Positions 24,889 to 33,681 of a stretch of 43,763 nucleotides of DNA are shown here, one piece after another (within the stretch, counting starts at the first letter, position 1; each line of letters starts with the position of its first letter). The DNA comes from Pseudomonadota bacterium (lineage in GTDB: Bacteria; Pseudomonadota; Alphaproteobacteria; Rickettsiales; UBA6187): positions 1 to 43,763 of the forward strand of contig JAQCEY010000007.1 in NCBI GenBank assembly GCA_027620075.1, in the 5' to 3' direction. Under the pieces are notes generated by a model. It was not told where the DNA came from and did not search any database. It saw only the letters and a program-made list of their open reading frames with translations. Both the position numbers and the translations under genes were made by a program.

Positions 24889-25230
24889 ATGTATGGAATG
24901 AGTGCCAACACAGGTAAAGGCTTAGGACAGATTAATCACCTGAAGCAATCTATCCGGGATATTTTAACTACGCCGATTGGTAGTCGTGTTATGCGACGTG
25001 ATTATGGCTCGAAGATTTTTGAAATAATTGATAGCCCGACAAATGAAGACCAGAAAACAGAAATATATGCAGCAGTTGCAGAAAGTTTAGATAAATGGGA
25101 ACCACGTTTTAAATTACAGAAAACAACGCTGATTGAGGTTGAACCCGGTAAGCTGATTTTAGAGCTTAGAGGCGTATTTTTACTGGATGGTTCTGAGGTC
25201 ACATTATCTGATTTGGAAATAGCACTCTAG
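24889..25230 (+). CDS. Baseplate wedge protein, P2 gpW / gp25-like
   Basis: The product has 113 residues with the gp25-like fold: a hydrophobic helix HLKQSIRDILTTPIGSRVMRRDYGSKI and the C-terminal strands LQKTTLIEVEPGKLILEL. The ATG at 24889 or the one at 24898 may start it; neither has a strong ribosome site. It is part of the inner baseplate wedge with gpJ downstream. It is the first gene after the reverse-strand HU insertion. Confidence 0.9.
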   Translation: MYGMSANTGKGLGQINHLKQSIRDILTTPIGSRVMRRDYGSKIFEIIDSPTNEDQKTEIYAAVAESLDKWEPRFKLQKTTLIEVEPGKLILELRGVFLLDGSEVTLSDLEIAL

Positions 25231-25240
25231 GAGTGATCAT

Positions 25241-26140
25241 ATGAAGTTTGATTCTATTAATCTCGAGAAACTGCCTGCACCTGACGTAGTAGAAACGCTT
25301 AACTTTGAGGCCATACTTGGCGAGATAGTAGAAGATTTGCGCTTGCGCAACTCTGATATCGCACAACTCTTTGACAGTGGAATTGAAAGTGATCCTGTTA
25401 ACAAGCTGCTGGAAGCATTTGCCTTTCGTGAGCTTGGAATCAGGCAACGCGTAAATGATGCAGCAAGATCGGTGATGCTACCTTACGCAAAAGGTACGGA
25501 TTTAGATAATCTGGCAGCTTTTTATGGACTTTTACGACAAGTAGTTCAGGAAGAAAATCTACAAACCAGGCCACCGGTTATAGAAATATTAGAAGATGAT
25601 ACGAGGTTCAGATTACGAGTTGCGGTATCACTGGAAGCTGCAACAACTGCTGGCCCTGCTGGTTCATATATTTCGCATAGCTTGAATGCTGACCCAAGGG
25701 TGAAAGATGTATCGGTGGAATCACCTAATCCGGGAGAGGTTGTAGTTACAATATTATCGCAAGAAGGAACGGGTGAAGCCAGTCAGGAGTTACTGGATAT
25801 TGTAGAAGCTGCCCTCACTGATGAATTTGTAAGACCATTAACTGATTTGGTAACTGTGCAATCAGCCCAAATTGTTACATATGGTATTCAGGCTATTATC
25901 CATGTATTCGATGGGCCGGATAGTCAGGTGGTGAAGGACTTTGCTATTGCAAATACGCAAGGCTATGTGGCTGAACAGCATAAAATTGACCGCAATATTG
26001 CTTTGTCGGGACTTTATGCAGCAATGCATGTTGCAGGAGTTCGAAGAGTAGAGTTACTTACACCAACGATGCAAATTATAACGGCTTCAAATGAAGCTGC
26101 ATGGAATACAAATATAGACATAACGGTTACTAATGGCTGA
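25241..26140 (+). CDS. Baseplate assembly protein J
   Basis: The product has 299 residues, the usual gpJ length. The markers are INKxxE-like FEAILGEIVEDLRLRNSDI, the ARSVMLPYAKGTDLDNLAAFYG segment and DPRVKDVSVESPNPGEVVVTIL, typical of baseplate J. GAGTGATCAT precedes the ATG. It connects wedge proteins to gpI and overlaps gpI by 8 bases. Confidence 0.93.
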   Translation: MKFDSINLEKLPAPDVVETLNFEAILGEIVEDLRLRNSDIAQLFDSGIESDPVNKLLEAFAFRELGIRQRVNDAARSVMLPYAKGTDLDNLAAFYGLLRQVVQEENLQTRPPVIEILEDDTRFRLRVAVSLEAATTAGPAGSYISHSLNADPRVKDVSVESPNPGEVVVTILSQEGTGEASQELLDIVEAALTDEFVRPLTDLVTVQSAQIVTYGIQAIIHVFDGPDSQVVKDFAIANTQGYVAEQHKIDRNIALSGLYAAMHVAGVRRVELLTPTMQIITASNEAAWNTNIDITVTNG

Positions 26141-27125
26141 TTCAATTTTACCACCTAATTCTTCCAAACTTGAAAGAGACATTGAGGAATTAGGCGGAAA
26201 AAAACGTATTGATGCAGTCGAAAACCCTGTAGGAACATTATGGAACCCAGAATCTGTTCCGGCAAAAATACTTCCCTACCTTGCCTGGGCATTATCAGTT
26301 GATACATGGGAAGATGATTGGTCAGATGAAATAAAGCGACTGGTTATAGCTAGCTCGGTAGAAGTTCACAGAAAAAAAGGAACTGTTGGAGCAGTAAAAA
26401 AAGCAATTGCAGCAACAGGAATAGATGTCGAATTTTTTGAGTGGTTTGAAAATGGAGGAACGCCGCATACATTTTCTATAACCGCATGGTCTAATGATAA
26501 TAGAAATACAGATGGCACTACCCGGCTTTTGCCAAAAGCACATGCAGAGACAATAAGCGGTGTAAATGCAACGAAACCTGTTCGTGCGCATTTTGAATTG
26601 ATGTTTGGCAGTCGTATTCCATCGGATATTGGACTTATTGCAGATGGAAATGCTACCGGCCGCATAAATGAAAAGAATGAAATTGTACCATATCCAAATC
26701 GTTCTAACTCTACAGCAGGAGGGAAATTTGATTCTTTTGTGGACGCACGAGTAAGTGATATTAACGAGATTATACCTTACACGAATCGTTCAGATTCAAG
26801 TGTTGGCGGTAAATATGACCCCTTAGTAGCAACAAGAATAAATGACACCAATGAAGTTGTACCTTACCCAAACAGCTCAAGCTCAAATGCCGGTGGCAAA
26901 TTTAATCCGCTGGTAGTAGCAAGGCTAAGTGATAGTAATGAAATAGTACCTTATTTGAGCCGATCAAATTCAGTTGTTGGAACTGGGTATGACTCTTTTG
27001 TTACCTCAAGGGCTGGTGAAAATATTGAGGTAACAGCTTACGCAAATACTACAAACGCAGATATAGGAATGCTCAATTATCTTCCTGTAATTGCCAGAGT
27101 AAACATAAATATGGAGATTTTATAA
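26133..27125 (+). CDS. Tail protein I with a C-terminal 29-residue repeat domain
   Basis: The product has 330 residues. Residues 1-175 are the P2 gpI domain (SLLPPNSSKLERDIE-type start, LPYLAWALSVDTWEDDW, GTVGAVKKAIAATGIDVEF). Residues 177-321 are five tandem 29-residue repeats of the form R-x-x-[DE]-x-N-E-x-V-P-Y-x-[NS]-[RST]-[ST], with GGK(F/Y)(D/N) later in the unit. The last copies are more divergent, and a final VNINMEIL closes the protein. gpI usually lacks such a tail. It may form an added beta-prism or fibre-attachment element at the baseplate, next to the fibre genes. Confidence 0.9.
   Translation: MADSILPPNSSKLERDIEELGGKKRIDAVENPVGTLWNPESVPAKILPYLAWALSVDTWEDDWSDEIKRLVIASSVEVHRKKGTVGAVKKAIAATGIDVEFFEWFENGGTPHTFSITAWSNDNRNTDGTTRLLPKAHAETISGVNATKPVRAHFELMFGSRIPSDIGLIADGNATGRINEKNEIVPYPNRSNSTAGGKFDSFVDARVSDINEIIPYTNRSDSSVGGKYDPLVATRINDTNEVVPYPNSSSSNAGGKFNPLVVARLSDSNEIVPYLSRSNSVVGTGYDSFVTSRAGENIEVTAYANTTNADIGMLNYLPVIARVNINMEIL
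26661..27095 (+). repeat. Five 87-base tandem repeats in the gpI gene
   Basis: Units start at 26661, 26748, 26835, 26922 and 27009, each beginning with an Arg codon. The period is exactly 29 codons. Protein conservation is higher than base conservation, which points to old repeats kept by selection on the protein rather than a recent slippage tract. Confidence 0.85.
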
Positions 27126-27635
27126 ATGGAAACAGTAGCAACCCTGGTTGGAATGGCGGCTGTCGCAGATGCTGTAGCTAACGGCGGAACTGTTCAAGTT
27201 ACCCATATTGCTTTGGGTGATGGCATCTGGACGCCGGATGAAAATGCAACAGCACTCAATAATGAGCGTATTAGAACTCAGGTTTTAGGAGCGCAGCAAA
27301 TTGAAAATAATATTCATAAAGTATCGGCTTTTGCTGAAGGTGTAGAAGAATTTTTTATTCATGAAATAGGAGTTATAGCCAGCCATAACGGGACAGACGT
27401 TTTGTTGGCAGTGGCTGCAGATATCAATGCCATCCAGTGGAAACCTTCAAACCAGCGCGTTCCTTTGGAATTGCTTTTGCACTTTGCTGCTTTCCCTCCA
27501 GGGTCTGTAACTATTGATGCCACAATAAATAATAATTTATCGCTTTTAAAACCTTTTGCCGGGCAAGCGTTAGCCAATATCCGTAATAGCCGAATAATTG
27601 TACAAAATCATCTGACAAATGTAGGAGTATTGTAA
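27126..27635 (+). CDS. Tail fibre N-terminal / tail-collar domain protein
   Basis: The product has 169 residues. MAAVADAVANGGTVQVTHIALGDG near the start is the hallmark of the P2 gpH-type tail-collar (DUF3751) domain that attaches fibres to the baseplate. ENNIHKVSAFAEGVEEFFIHEIGVIA follows, as expected. The usual long distal fibre is absent: the protein stops after the collar domain. The next gene starts on its last base (TAATG), so the collar and the fibre shaft appear to be split into separate polypeptides. Confidence 0.82.
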   Translation: METVATLVGMAAVADAVANGGTVQVTHIALGDGIWTPDENATALNNERIRTQVLGAQQIENNIHKVSAFAEGVEEFFIHEIGVIASHNGTDVLLAVAADINAIQWKPSNQRVPLELLLHFAAFPPGSVTIDATINNNLSLLKPFAGQALANIRNSRIIVQNHLTNVGVL

Positions 27636-29314
27636 TGCCGACACTCGAAGAAACATTAAGTAACATCAGCAATGAAGTATCTCAAATAGGTGCTGACATA
27701 TCAGATATTGATGCGGCTACTTCTACCAAGGCCGGGCTTGTCGCAATATCAGATAACACAACACCTTTGGACAATTCTGTTCCAACAGTAGCCTTTTTTA
27801 AGAATAGGAATATTCTTGGAGCTGGCGGTGAAGCTGCCGGCGGATTACCACAAGCACAACTTGATCAAATTGCTGCGCTTCCAAGTGAGGCAGCACTTGC
27901 AGCATTATCTACATTGCCTGTGGCTCAAATAAATGCTTTGCCTTCTGAAACTATTTTAGCTGCGCTTGCGGCATTGCCGGCAGCACAAATTAGCGCATTA
28001 CCAACAACGGCAATACTCACAGCCCTTGGAGCTTTACCGGTTTCGCTTACAGGTCAGGCAGGAAAAGTTATTGCTGTAAATGCTACAGGTGATGGTTATG
28101 AGATAGTCACCGCTCCTACAGGCGGTGGTGGCGGAACATTACCAACCAGTATTGTTGTTAACAGATTTACAGGTGATGGCTCTACAGTAGCATTTACCTT
28201 ATCTCAATCCCCTGCAGATTCAAATGCACTTGATATTACAGTGAGTGGAATCAGCATAGACCCAGCAATATATAATGTTTCCGGAACTACCCTAACATTT
28301 AATGATGCGCCACCAATCACTGATGCAAATGCGATAGTGGTTCGTCATTTAGGAACAGTCGCAGCAGTTGGTGATGCCAGCATTATTACCATAAAACTTG
28401 CTGATAAAGCTGTCACCTTGGGTAAAATGGCTGATGGCACAGCTGGAAAATTCCTAAAATACAACGATAGTACAGGTGTTATTGAAGAAGGTGATCCAAT
28501 CGTTGGAACGGTTGCAGATAACAGTATAAACACGTTAAAGCTAATAAACAAAAACGTTACTTTGCAAAAGTTAGCTGATGGCACTCCTGGCAAATCACTG
28601 AAATATAATGATAGCACTGGCGTTATTGAAGAAACCGATATTATCGTACCGGATAACTCTATTGTGACATCCAAGCTATTTAGCAAGACCGTCACTCTTG
28701 GAAAAATTGCAGATGGCACGCCTGGAAAGTTTTTAAAATTCAATGATAGCACGGGTGTAATCGAAGAGGCTGATGGTGCAGCTGGAGCGGTTGGTACTTG
28801 GAACTTTATAGAAGAGCAAATTATTTCTTCAAACACCACTGAAGTTGCTTTTACTACTGCCATTAACTCTACATATAAAATATATCGTATGCGTGCGCAT
28901 GGCATGGAGAGGGCTGGAGGTTCTGGCTCGAATATTCAGTTCAGAGTTACCAAAAATGGCGGCGTATCTTACGAAACAGGCAATGAGTATGCCTATATAA
29001 GACAAGAATCATTTGCAAATGGGCCAAATACTACTCCTACTGGAACTACATCCACAAACCTGATTGATATTGGTCATCATGAAGATACAGCGACAGGTAT
29101 AATTGAAATTGAGTTTTATGAGCCAAGCTCAATAACATTAGAAAAACCATTCAGATTTTCTCTTATTAGCCCACGTAATCCTAATACTATATGGAATGAG
29201 GGAGTTGGATTTTATGGCAAGAGTGACTTTGCTGCGATCAACGGTTTTAAACTCTTCTTTGCTAATGCGGATAGCTTCTCTGCTGGTAGATTTATACTTG
29301 AAGGTAAAAACTAA
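27635..29314 (+). CDS. Long tail fibre protein 1
   Basis: The product has 559 residues. After a helical start (EETLSNISNEVSQIG) there are Ala/Leu-rich heptad-like repeats (LPSEAALAALSTLPVAQINA), a Gly-rich hinge, and three repeats of about 47 residues centred on ADGTPGKFLKYNDSTGVIEE. The C-terminal 165 residues are a beta domain ending GFKLFFANADSFSAGRFILEGK, likely the receptor-binding head. It is paralogous to 29841-31457. The shared part is close in protein but diverged at synonymous positions, so the duplication is old and both copies have been maintained. Confidence 0.85.
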   Translation: MPTLEETLSNISNEVSQIGADISDIDAATSTKAGLVAISDNTTPLDNSVPTVAFFKNRNILGAGGEAAGGLPQAQLDQIAALPSEAALAALSTLPVAQINALPSETILAALAALPAAQISALPTTAILTALGALPVSLTGQAGKVIAVNATGDGYEIVTAPTGGGGGTLPTSIVVNRFTGDGSTVAFTLSQSPADSNALDITVSGISIDPAIYNVSGTTLTFNDAPPITDANAIVVRHLGTVAAVGDASIITIKLADKAVTLGKMADGTAGKFLKYNDSTGVIEEGDPIVGTVADNSINTLKLINKNVTLQKLADGTPGKSLKYNDSTGVIEETDIIVPDNSIVTSKLFSKTVTLGKIADGTPGKFLKFNDSTGVIEEADGAAGAVGTWNFIEEQIISSNTTEVAFTTAINSTYKIYRMRAHGMERAGGSGSNIQFRVTKNGGVSYETGNEYAYIRQESFANGPNTTPTGTTSTNLIDIGHHEDTATGIIEIEFYEPSSITLEKPFRFSLISPRNPNTIWNEGVGFYGKSDFAAINGFKLFFANADSFSAGRFILEGKN

Positions 29315-29354
29315 TTTATAATTTTGTCATTAACCCATAACAGGAAAATTCATT

Positions 29355-29750
29355 ATGAAAATTATACATGATGGCACGAAAGTGCTTAACAATACCGTTT
29401 GTGGTCACGATCCACGTAAATATCCACGTCTGAATAAACATGGCAAGCCACTTCCGGGACATGGTTATTATATTTTGGAAGGCGATGAACTGGCAAAATT
29501 TCAGGCTAAACAAGAAAAAGAGTCTAATACAACTGATGCACTCATACCTGAAACAGAAAGACAATGGGAAGAAATCGGCAAAAAGCGTGATGAACTGCTC
29601 ACAGCCATAGAATGGGTAAACGATGAGAATGCCAATCTTTCAAAAAAGAAAAAAGCAGCGTTTGATAAATATCGCAAGCAGCTAGAAAATCTTAAGAGTG
29701 ATTTTGAAAGTCCTGCCGATGTTATCTGGCCTGATAAACCAGAAAAATAA
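29355..29750 (+). CDS. Putative tail fibre assembly chaperone
   Basis: The product has 131 residues. The N-terminal IIHDGTKVLNNTV and GHGYYILEGDELAKFQ form a small beta domain. The C-terminal part (WEEIGKKRDELLTAIEW, FDKYRKQLENLKSDF, then PADVIWPDKP) matches phage tail assembly chaperones that help fibres trimerise. Its N-terminal domain is related to that of the 33682-34218 product, so the two are probably alternative chaperones or accessory proteins for different fibres. Confidence 0.75.
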   Translation: MKIIHDGTKVLNNTVCGHDPRKYPRLNKHGKPLPGHGYYILEGDELAKFQAKQEKESNTTDALIPETERQWEEIGKKRDELLTAIEWVNDENANLSKKKKAAFDKYRKQLENLKSDFESPADVIWPDKPEK

Positions 29751-29791
29751 ATAGTGGGTTTAAAACCATTTCACCATTGTAATACATTTTG

Positions 29792-29817
29792 AGGGCTGTC
29801 GTTTGGCAGCCCTTCTT
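29792..29817 (+). terminator. Intrinsic terminator after fibre 1 and its chaperone
   Basis: AGGGCTG (29792-29798) pairs with CAGCCCT (29807-29813) across an 8-base loop, followed by a T-rich tail (TCTTATTTG). It lies 28 bases before the fibre 2 start. It would lower transcription into fibre 2 unless antiterminated. Confidence 0.75.
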
Positions 29818-29840
29818 ATTTGAATATTGGAGCTTTTGAC

Positions 29841-31457
29841 ATGCCTACAATCGAGGACACTTTGAGCGATGTCTCTGTAGAAATAGCACAACTGGCAAGT
29901 GATGTTACCGCTATTGGCGAAGCGAGCACAGCCAATTCAGGGCTTATCAAGCTTTCAAGCGAGACAAATCCTGATAATAATACTGTACCGACAGTCGCAT
30001 TTTTTAAAAACAGAAATATGTTAGGAGCAAGTGGTGAGGCTGGAGGTGGGCTACCACAAGCACAGCTTAACCAGATTGCAGCCCTTCCAACCGAAGCAGC
30101 ACTTGTGGCTTTAGCTACTTTGCCAGTTGCACAGATTAGCGCATTACCGGCCACAGCAGTATTGACAGCACTTGGAACATTACCTGCATCCTTGACTGGT
30201 CTTGCAGGACAGATAATTGCTGTGAATGCTACTGGTGACGGCTATGAAATAATCACCGCACCTACAGGTGGTGGTGGAACTTTGCCAACCAGTATAGTTG
30301 TTGATCATTTTACAGGTGATAACTCTACGGCGGCATTCACTTTGTCACAATCTCCGGCAGATGCAAACGCACTAGGTATTTCCGTTGGAGGAATGAGCAT
30401 TGATCCTGCAATTTATAATGTTGCTGGCACTACACTAACATTTAACGATGCACCACCGGTGACGGATACAAATGCAATTGTCGTTCGTCATCTTGGTACG
30501 GTTGCAGCCATTGATGATAATAGCATTCTCACCATAAAAATAGCTAATAAGGCTGTCACTCTGACTAAAATGGCAGACGGAACGCCAGGCAAGTTTCTCA
30601 AATATAATGACTCAACTGGAGTGATTGAGGAAGGCGACCCTACGGTCGGTACTGTTGGCGATAATACCATCAGTACAACAAAAGTGATTGATAAAAACAT
30701 TACTTTGCCAAAATTAGCAGACGGCACACCTGGCAAATCATTAAAATACAATGATAGCACTGGTGTTATTGAAGAAACCGATATTGTTGTACCTGATAAT
30801 GCAATTGTAACATCGAAGCTATTTAACAAAGCTGTTACTCTCGGAAAAATAGCCGACGGAACTCCTGGAAAGCTCCTTAAATTTAACGAAAGCACAGGAG
30901 TTATTGAGGAAGTAGATATTGCTGGCATTAGTGGAGGCATGGTGCATGTTACGCGCACAACAGTATCAAGCTCTGTTGCACAGGTGGATATTGAAGATGC
31001 TTCTTTATTTGATGGTACTTATAAGCAGTTAATGGTTATTGGTTCTGGCATTCGCCCTGTAACACAAAGTTCTGCTGGACATGTTTATTGTAGGGTAAAA
31101 ACACAAGGCGTTTATCGTTCTGATGGTAATTACAGATCGTCGGGTCATGACGCACCTAATAATGGTGGTCACAATGTTTATTCTGACAATTCTGCAATAT
31201 TAATAGTTCCTACATGGAGTAGTCATAGTCATTGGTATGATTTCAAAACAATCATAACAAACCCAGCATCTACAACGCTTCCAAGGCCAACGTTTATGAC
31301 TTTGGGCAACCAAACTAATGATGGTGGACAGTCAGGAAACTCTACTACCGCTGGCATTTATGAAACTCATACTACTTTACCATTGCAAGGGTTACGGTTC
31401 TTCTTTGCAAATGATAATACCACTGGCGGAAATATTGATGTCTACGGACTGAAATAA
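29841..31457 (+). CDS. Long tail fibre protein 2 (paralogue of fibre 1)
   Basis: The product has 538 residues from the ATG at 29841, which GGAG precedes by 8 bases. It has the same architecture as fibre 1: helical start (MPTIEDTLSDVSVEI), Ala/Leu repeats, Gly hinge, and three ADGTPGK repeats each ending in an STGVIEE motif. The C-terminal 165 residues are unrelated in sequence to fibre 1 over most of their length but end in a similar strand pattern (GLRFFFANDNTTGGNIDVYGLK). I infer a second receptor specificity. Terminators lie on both sides. Confidence 0.85.
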   Translation: MPTIEDTLSDVSVEIAQLASDVTAIGEASTANSGLIKLSSETNPDNNTVPTVAFFKNRNMLGASGEAGGGLPQAQLNQIAALPTEAALVALATLPVAQISALPATAVLTALGTLPASLTGLAGQIIAVNATGDGYEIITAPTGGGGTLPTSIVVDHFTGDNSTAAFTLSQSPADANALGISVGGMSIDPAIYNVAGTTLTFNDAPPVTDTNAIVVRHLGTVAAIDDNSILTIKIANKAVTLTKMADGTPGKFLKYNDSTGVIEEGDPTVGTVGDNTISTTKVIDKNITLPKLADGTPGKSLKYNDSTGVIEETDIVVPDNAIVTSKLFNKAVTLGKIADGTPGKLLKFNESTGVIEEVDIAGISGGMVHVTRTTVSSSVAQVDIEDASLFDGTYKQLMVIGSGIRPVTQSSAGHVYCRVKTQGVYRSDGNYRSSGHDAPNNGGHNVYSDNSAILIVPTWSSHSHWYDFKTIITNPASTTLPRPTFMTLGNQTNDGGQSGNSTTAGIYETHTTLPLQGLRFFFANDNTTGGNIDVYGLK

Positions 31458-31482
31458 AACCAGATCATAAAACTTAATAATC

Positions 31483-31513
31483 AAGGGCTGCAACTCTGCA
31501 GCCCTTTTCTTTT
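31483..31513 (+). terminator. Strong intrinsic terminator after fibre 2
   Basis: AAGGGCTGCA (31483-31492) pairs perfectly with TGCAGCCCTT (31497-31506) around a 4-base loop (ACTC), followed by a T-rich tail (TTCTTTTG). It is the best terminator in the window. The next gene starts 18 bases later with its own GGAG. Confidence 0.85.
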
Positions 31514-31531
31514 GCGTAACGGAGAAAAATT

Positions 31532-32179
31532 ATGCCATTTCCAAAAATAGACAGCGACTTAATTGATACAGGAGTTGTTGCCGGTAAAATTATTCAGCTT
31601 GATGGCTCTGCTAGACTTCCTGCAATAGACGGTAGTTTACTGACAAATCTGCCTAATGCTGGTGGTGTTGGAGGAAGAGTATTACTTGATACTGTCAATG
31701 CTAGCAATAATGCAGAAATTGTATTTAGCAATTTTATTGACGGCATTTATAAAAACTATCTCGTTGAGATGACTTCAATACAACCTTCTACAAGTAATGT
31801 AGATGTTCATGCTCAAGTTAGTAATGATGGTGGCTCTACATATTTAACAGGATATGACCAGCATACGCAGATATTAACTCACACATCAGTTGGATATAAC
31901 GCGCAGGTTGGTTCAGCTGATTCTACGATAAATATGGCGATTGGAATAGGAGCTTATGGAACCGGATCATGTCATGGCCACATAATTTTACATGATCCTT
32001 CAGCTGTTCAAAACCATACTATATCAGGACATTTAGCTTATCTAAAATCTGGTGCAGATAGCGCAGGTGGTGCATTTTATGCTGAACTTAGTGGCTCACA
32101 TATAATAAATGCAATTAAATTCACGTTATCTGCCGGAAGTTTTGTGCAGGGAACTTTCAAACTTTACGGACTTTTATAG
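31532..32179 (+). CDS. Short tail fibre / receptor-binding protein A
   Basis: The product has 215 residues. The first 45 residues (IQLDGSARLPAIDGSLLTNLP) are nearly shared with the next two genes and form a short attachment/linker region. A jelly-roll-like beta domain follows, ending IKFTLSAGSFVQGTFKLYG. The same C-terminal pattern closes the two long fibres. It lacks the 16-residue N-terminal insertion seen in the next two proteins. I infer an alternative receptor-binding protein. Confidence 0.75.
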   Translation: MPFPKIDSDLIDTGVVAGKIIQLDGSARLPAIDGSLLTNLPNAGGVGGRVLLDTVNASNNAEIVFSNFIDGIYKNYLVEMTSIQPSTSNVDVHAQVSNDGGSTYLTGYDQHTQILTHTSVGYNAQVGSADSTINMAIGIGAYGTGSCHGHIILHDPSAVQNHTISGHLAYLKSGADSAGGAFYAELSGSHIINAIKFTLSAGSFVQGTFKLYGLL

Positions 32180-32189
32180 GAGATAGCAA

Positions 32190-32906
32190 ATGCCATTCCC
32201 AACCGTTGATAACGACATGCTCAATACTGGAATCGTAGATGGACAGGTTCCTATAGTTGGCGCAGGTGATAAGTTACCGAGCTCATTGATTGATGCGGGT
32301 GTAGCGGCAAACCAACTTGTACAATTGGATGGTTCTGCAAGGCTTCCAGCAATAAACGGAAGCTTACTTACTAATCTTCCTGTTCCTGGTGGCGGTGTTG
32401 GTGCGATGAAGTTAATTCAATCGCAATCAGCAAGTAATTCGGCGCAGATAGATTTTAGTGGACTTGACAGCACATATAAAGCCTACATTTTTGAATTTAT
32501 AAACGTAGTACATTCTATAAACGCAGCCGTAAGAATGACAATTAGCCAAGATGCTGGTGTTAGTTTTAAAACTACAGGTTTTGAAGTTGTAAACGCTGAA
32601 TTAAGGGCTTCTGCTTCTCCATCATGGGGTTTGTCTGGTGATTCTACTACTGGAAACTTAGTATTAACTAGGGGCAGTGTAGGAGTTGCTGAACCAGCAT
32701 CTGGGCGCGTAGTTCTTATTGATCCATCCCAGACCTCAATAAAGAAAGCCTTTTGGTGGGATACCGCCACTATAGATTCAGCATATAATCGCCAAGTTGG
32801 TGGCGGTTATTATAAAGGATCAAGCGGAGCTATAGATGTTGTTCGCTTTTTTCCATCTCAAGGGAATTTTGCATCGGGACTCTTTAAACTTTACGGAATT
32901 TTATAG
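32190..32906 (+). CDS. Short tail fibre / receptor-binding protein B
   Basis: The product has 238 residues. The N-terminal MPFPTVDNDMLNTGIVDGQVP continues into DKLPSSLIDAGVAANQLVQL and the shared SARLPAINGSLLTNLP. The distal domain ends VVRFFPSQGNFASGLFKLYGIL. It has GGAG-type spacing from the previous stop (10 bases) and the same direction, so A, B and C form a three-gene cassette. Confidence 0.75.
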   Translation: MPFPTVDNDMLNTGIVDGQVPIVGAGDKLPSSLIDAGVAANQLVQLDGSARLPAINGSLLTNLPVPGGGVGAMKLIQSQSASNSAQIDFSGLDSTYKAYIFEFINVVHSINAAVRMTISQDAGVSFKTTGFEVVNAELRASASPSWGLSGDSTTGNLVLTRGSVGVAEPASGRVVLIDPSQTSIKKAFWWDTATIDSAYNRQVGGGYYKGSSGAIDVVRFFPSQGNFASGLFKLYGIL

Positions 32907-32914
32907 GAGGCATT

Positions 32915-33637
32915 ATGCCATTTCCTCGCATAGATAACGATATGCTCAATATAGGAGCTATCGCAGGGGATATTCCTGTGATTGGAGCAGGAAACAAACT
33001 GCCAAATTTTCTTATTGATGCAGGTGTTGGCGCAAATAAGTTTTTACAATTGGATGGCTCTGCGAGATTACCGGCTATAGATGCCAGTTTACTTACAAAT
33101 CTTCCTGGCTCTATTGGTGGTTCAGGCTCGTTGCATCTTATTGAAACGCAAATAGCCAACAATTCTGTCAATGTAGATTTTACCACTGGAATTGGCCCGA
33201 CATACGAGGCTCATTTAATCAGGGTGATAAATGCTGAACCTCTCGCATCTGGTTCATTGCGATTACAGGTAAGCACTAGTGGTGGGGCTTCTTATAGAGG
33301 CGATGGAAATTATCATTGGAGCAATGCCGAGTTGCGTGGCGGTAACTCGCCATCATGGAATATGCAAGGCAACCTTTCATCTGCCAGTTTAGATGTTTCT
33401 GTCAGAACGCTGGCAACTGGTGAAGTCGTATCTGTAGACATACTACTATATCGTCCGTTTTTCACAGGAAACAAGAAGGTTTTTCTATGGGAAGGTGCAA
33501 GCATTGACAGCGGTTACAACAGAATTATTGGCGGTGGTCATTACAACGGCACAACAAGTCCGATAAATGCCCTGCGTTTTTTCTTCAGCAGTGGCGACAT
33601 AGCTTCAGGAACATTCAAACTATACGGAATCTCTTAA
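32915..33637 (+). CDS. Short tail fibre / receptor-binding protein C
   Basis: The product has 240 residues. It opens with MPFPRIDNDMLNIGAIAGDIP, shares the SARLPAIDASLLTNLP linker, and ends ALRFFFSSGDIASGTFKLYG. Its distal domain is closer to that of protein B (shared GNxxWSNAELR/SPSW pattern and GYNRIIGGGHYNG) than to A. GGAGG lies about 7 bases before its ATG. It is the third member of the tandem cassette. Confidence 0.75.
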   Translation: MPFPRIDNDMLNIGAIAGDIPVIGAGNKLPNFLIDAGVGANKFLQLDGSARLPAIDASLLTNLPGSIGGSGSLHLIETQIANNSVNVDFTTGIGPTYEAHLIRVINAEPLASGSLRLQVSTSGGASYRGDGNYHWSNAELRGGNSPSWNMQGNLSSASLDVSVRTLATGEVVSVDILLYRPFFTGNKKVFLWEGASIDSGYNRIIGGGHYNGTTSPINALRFFFSSGDIASGTFKLYGIS

Positions 33638-33681
33638 ACAACCATTTCTTTTACCTTAACTTATTATATGGAGTATTTAAC

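Noticed and set aside
28345..28905. Reverse-strand open frames over the fibre repeats (also 30488-30958)
   Set aside because: They mirror the ADGTPGK repeats in both paralogues and have no ribosome site; they are shadows.
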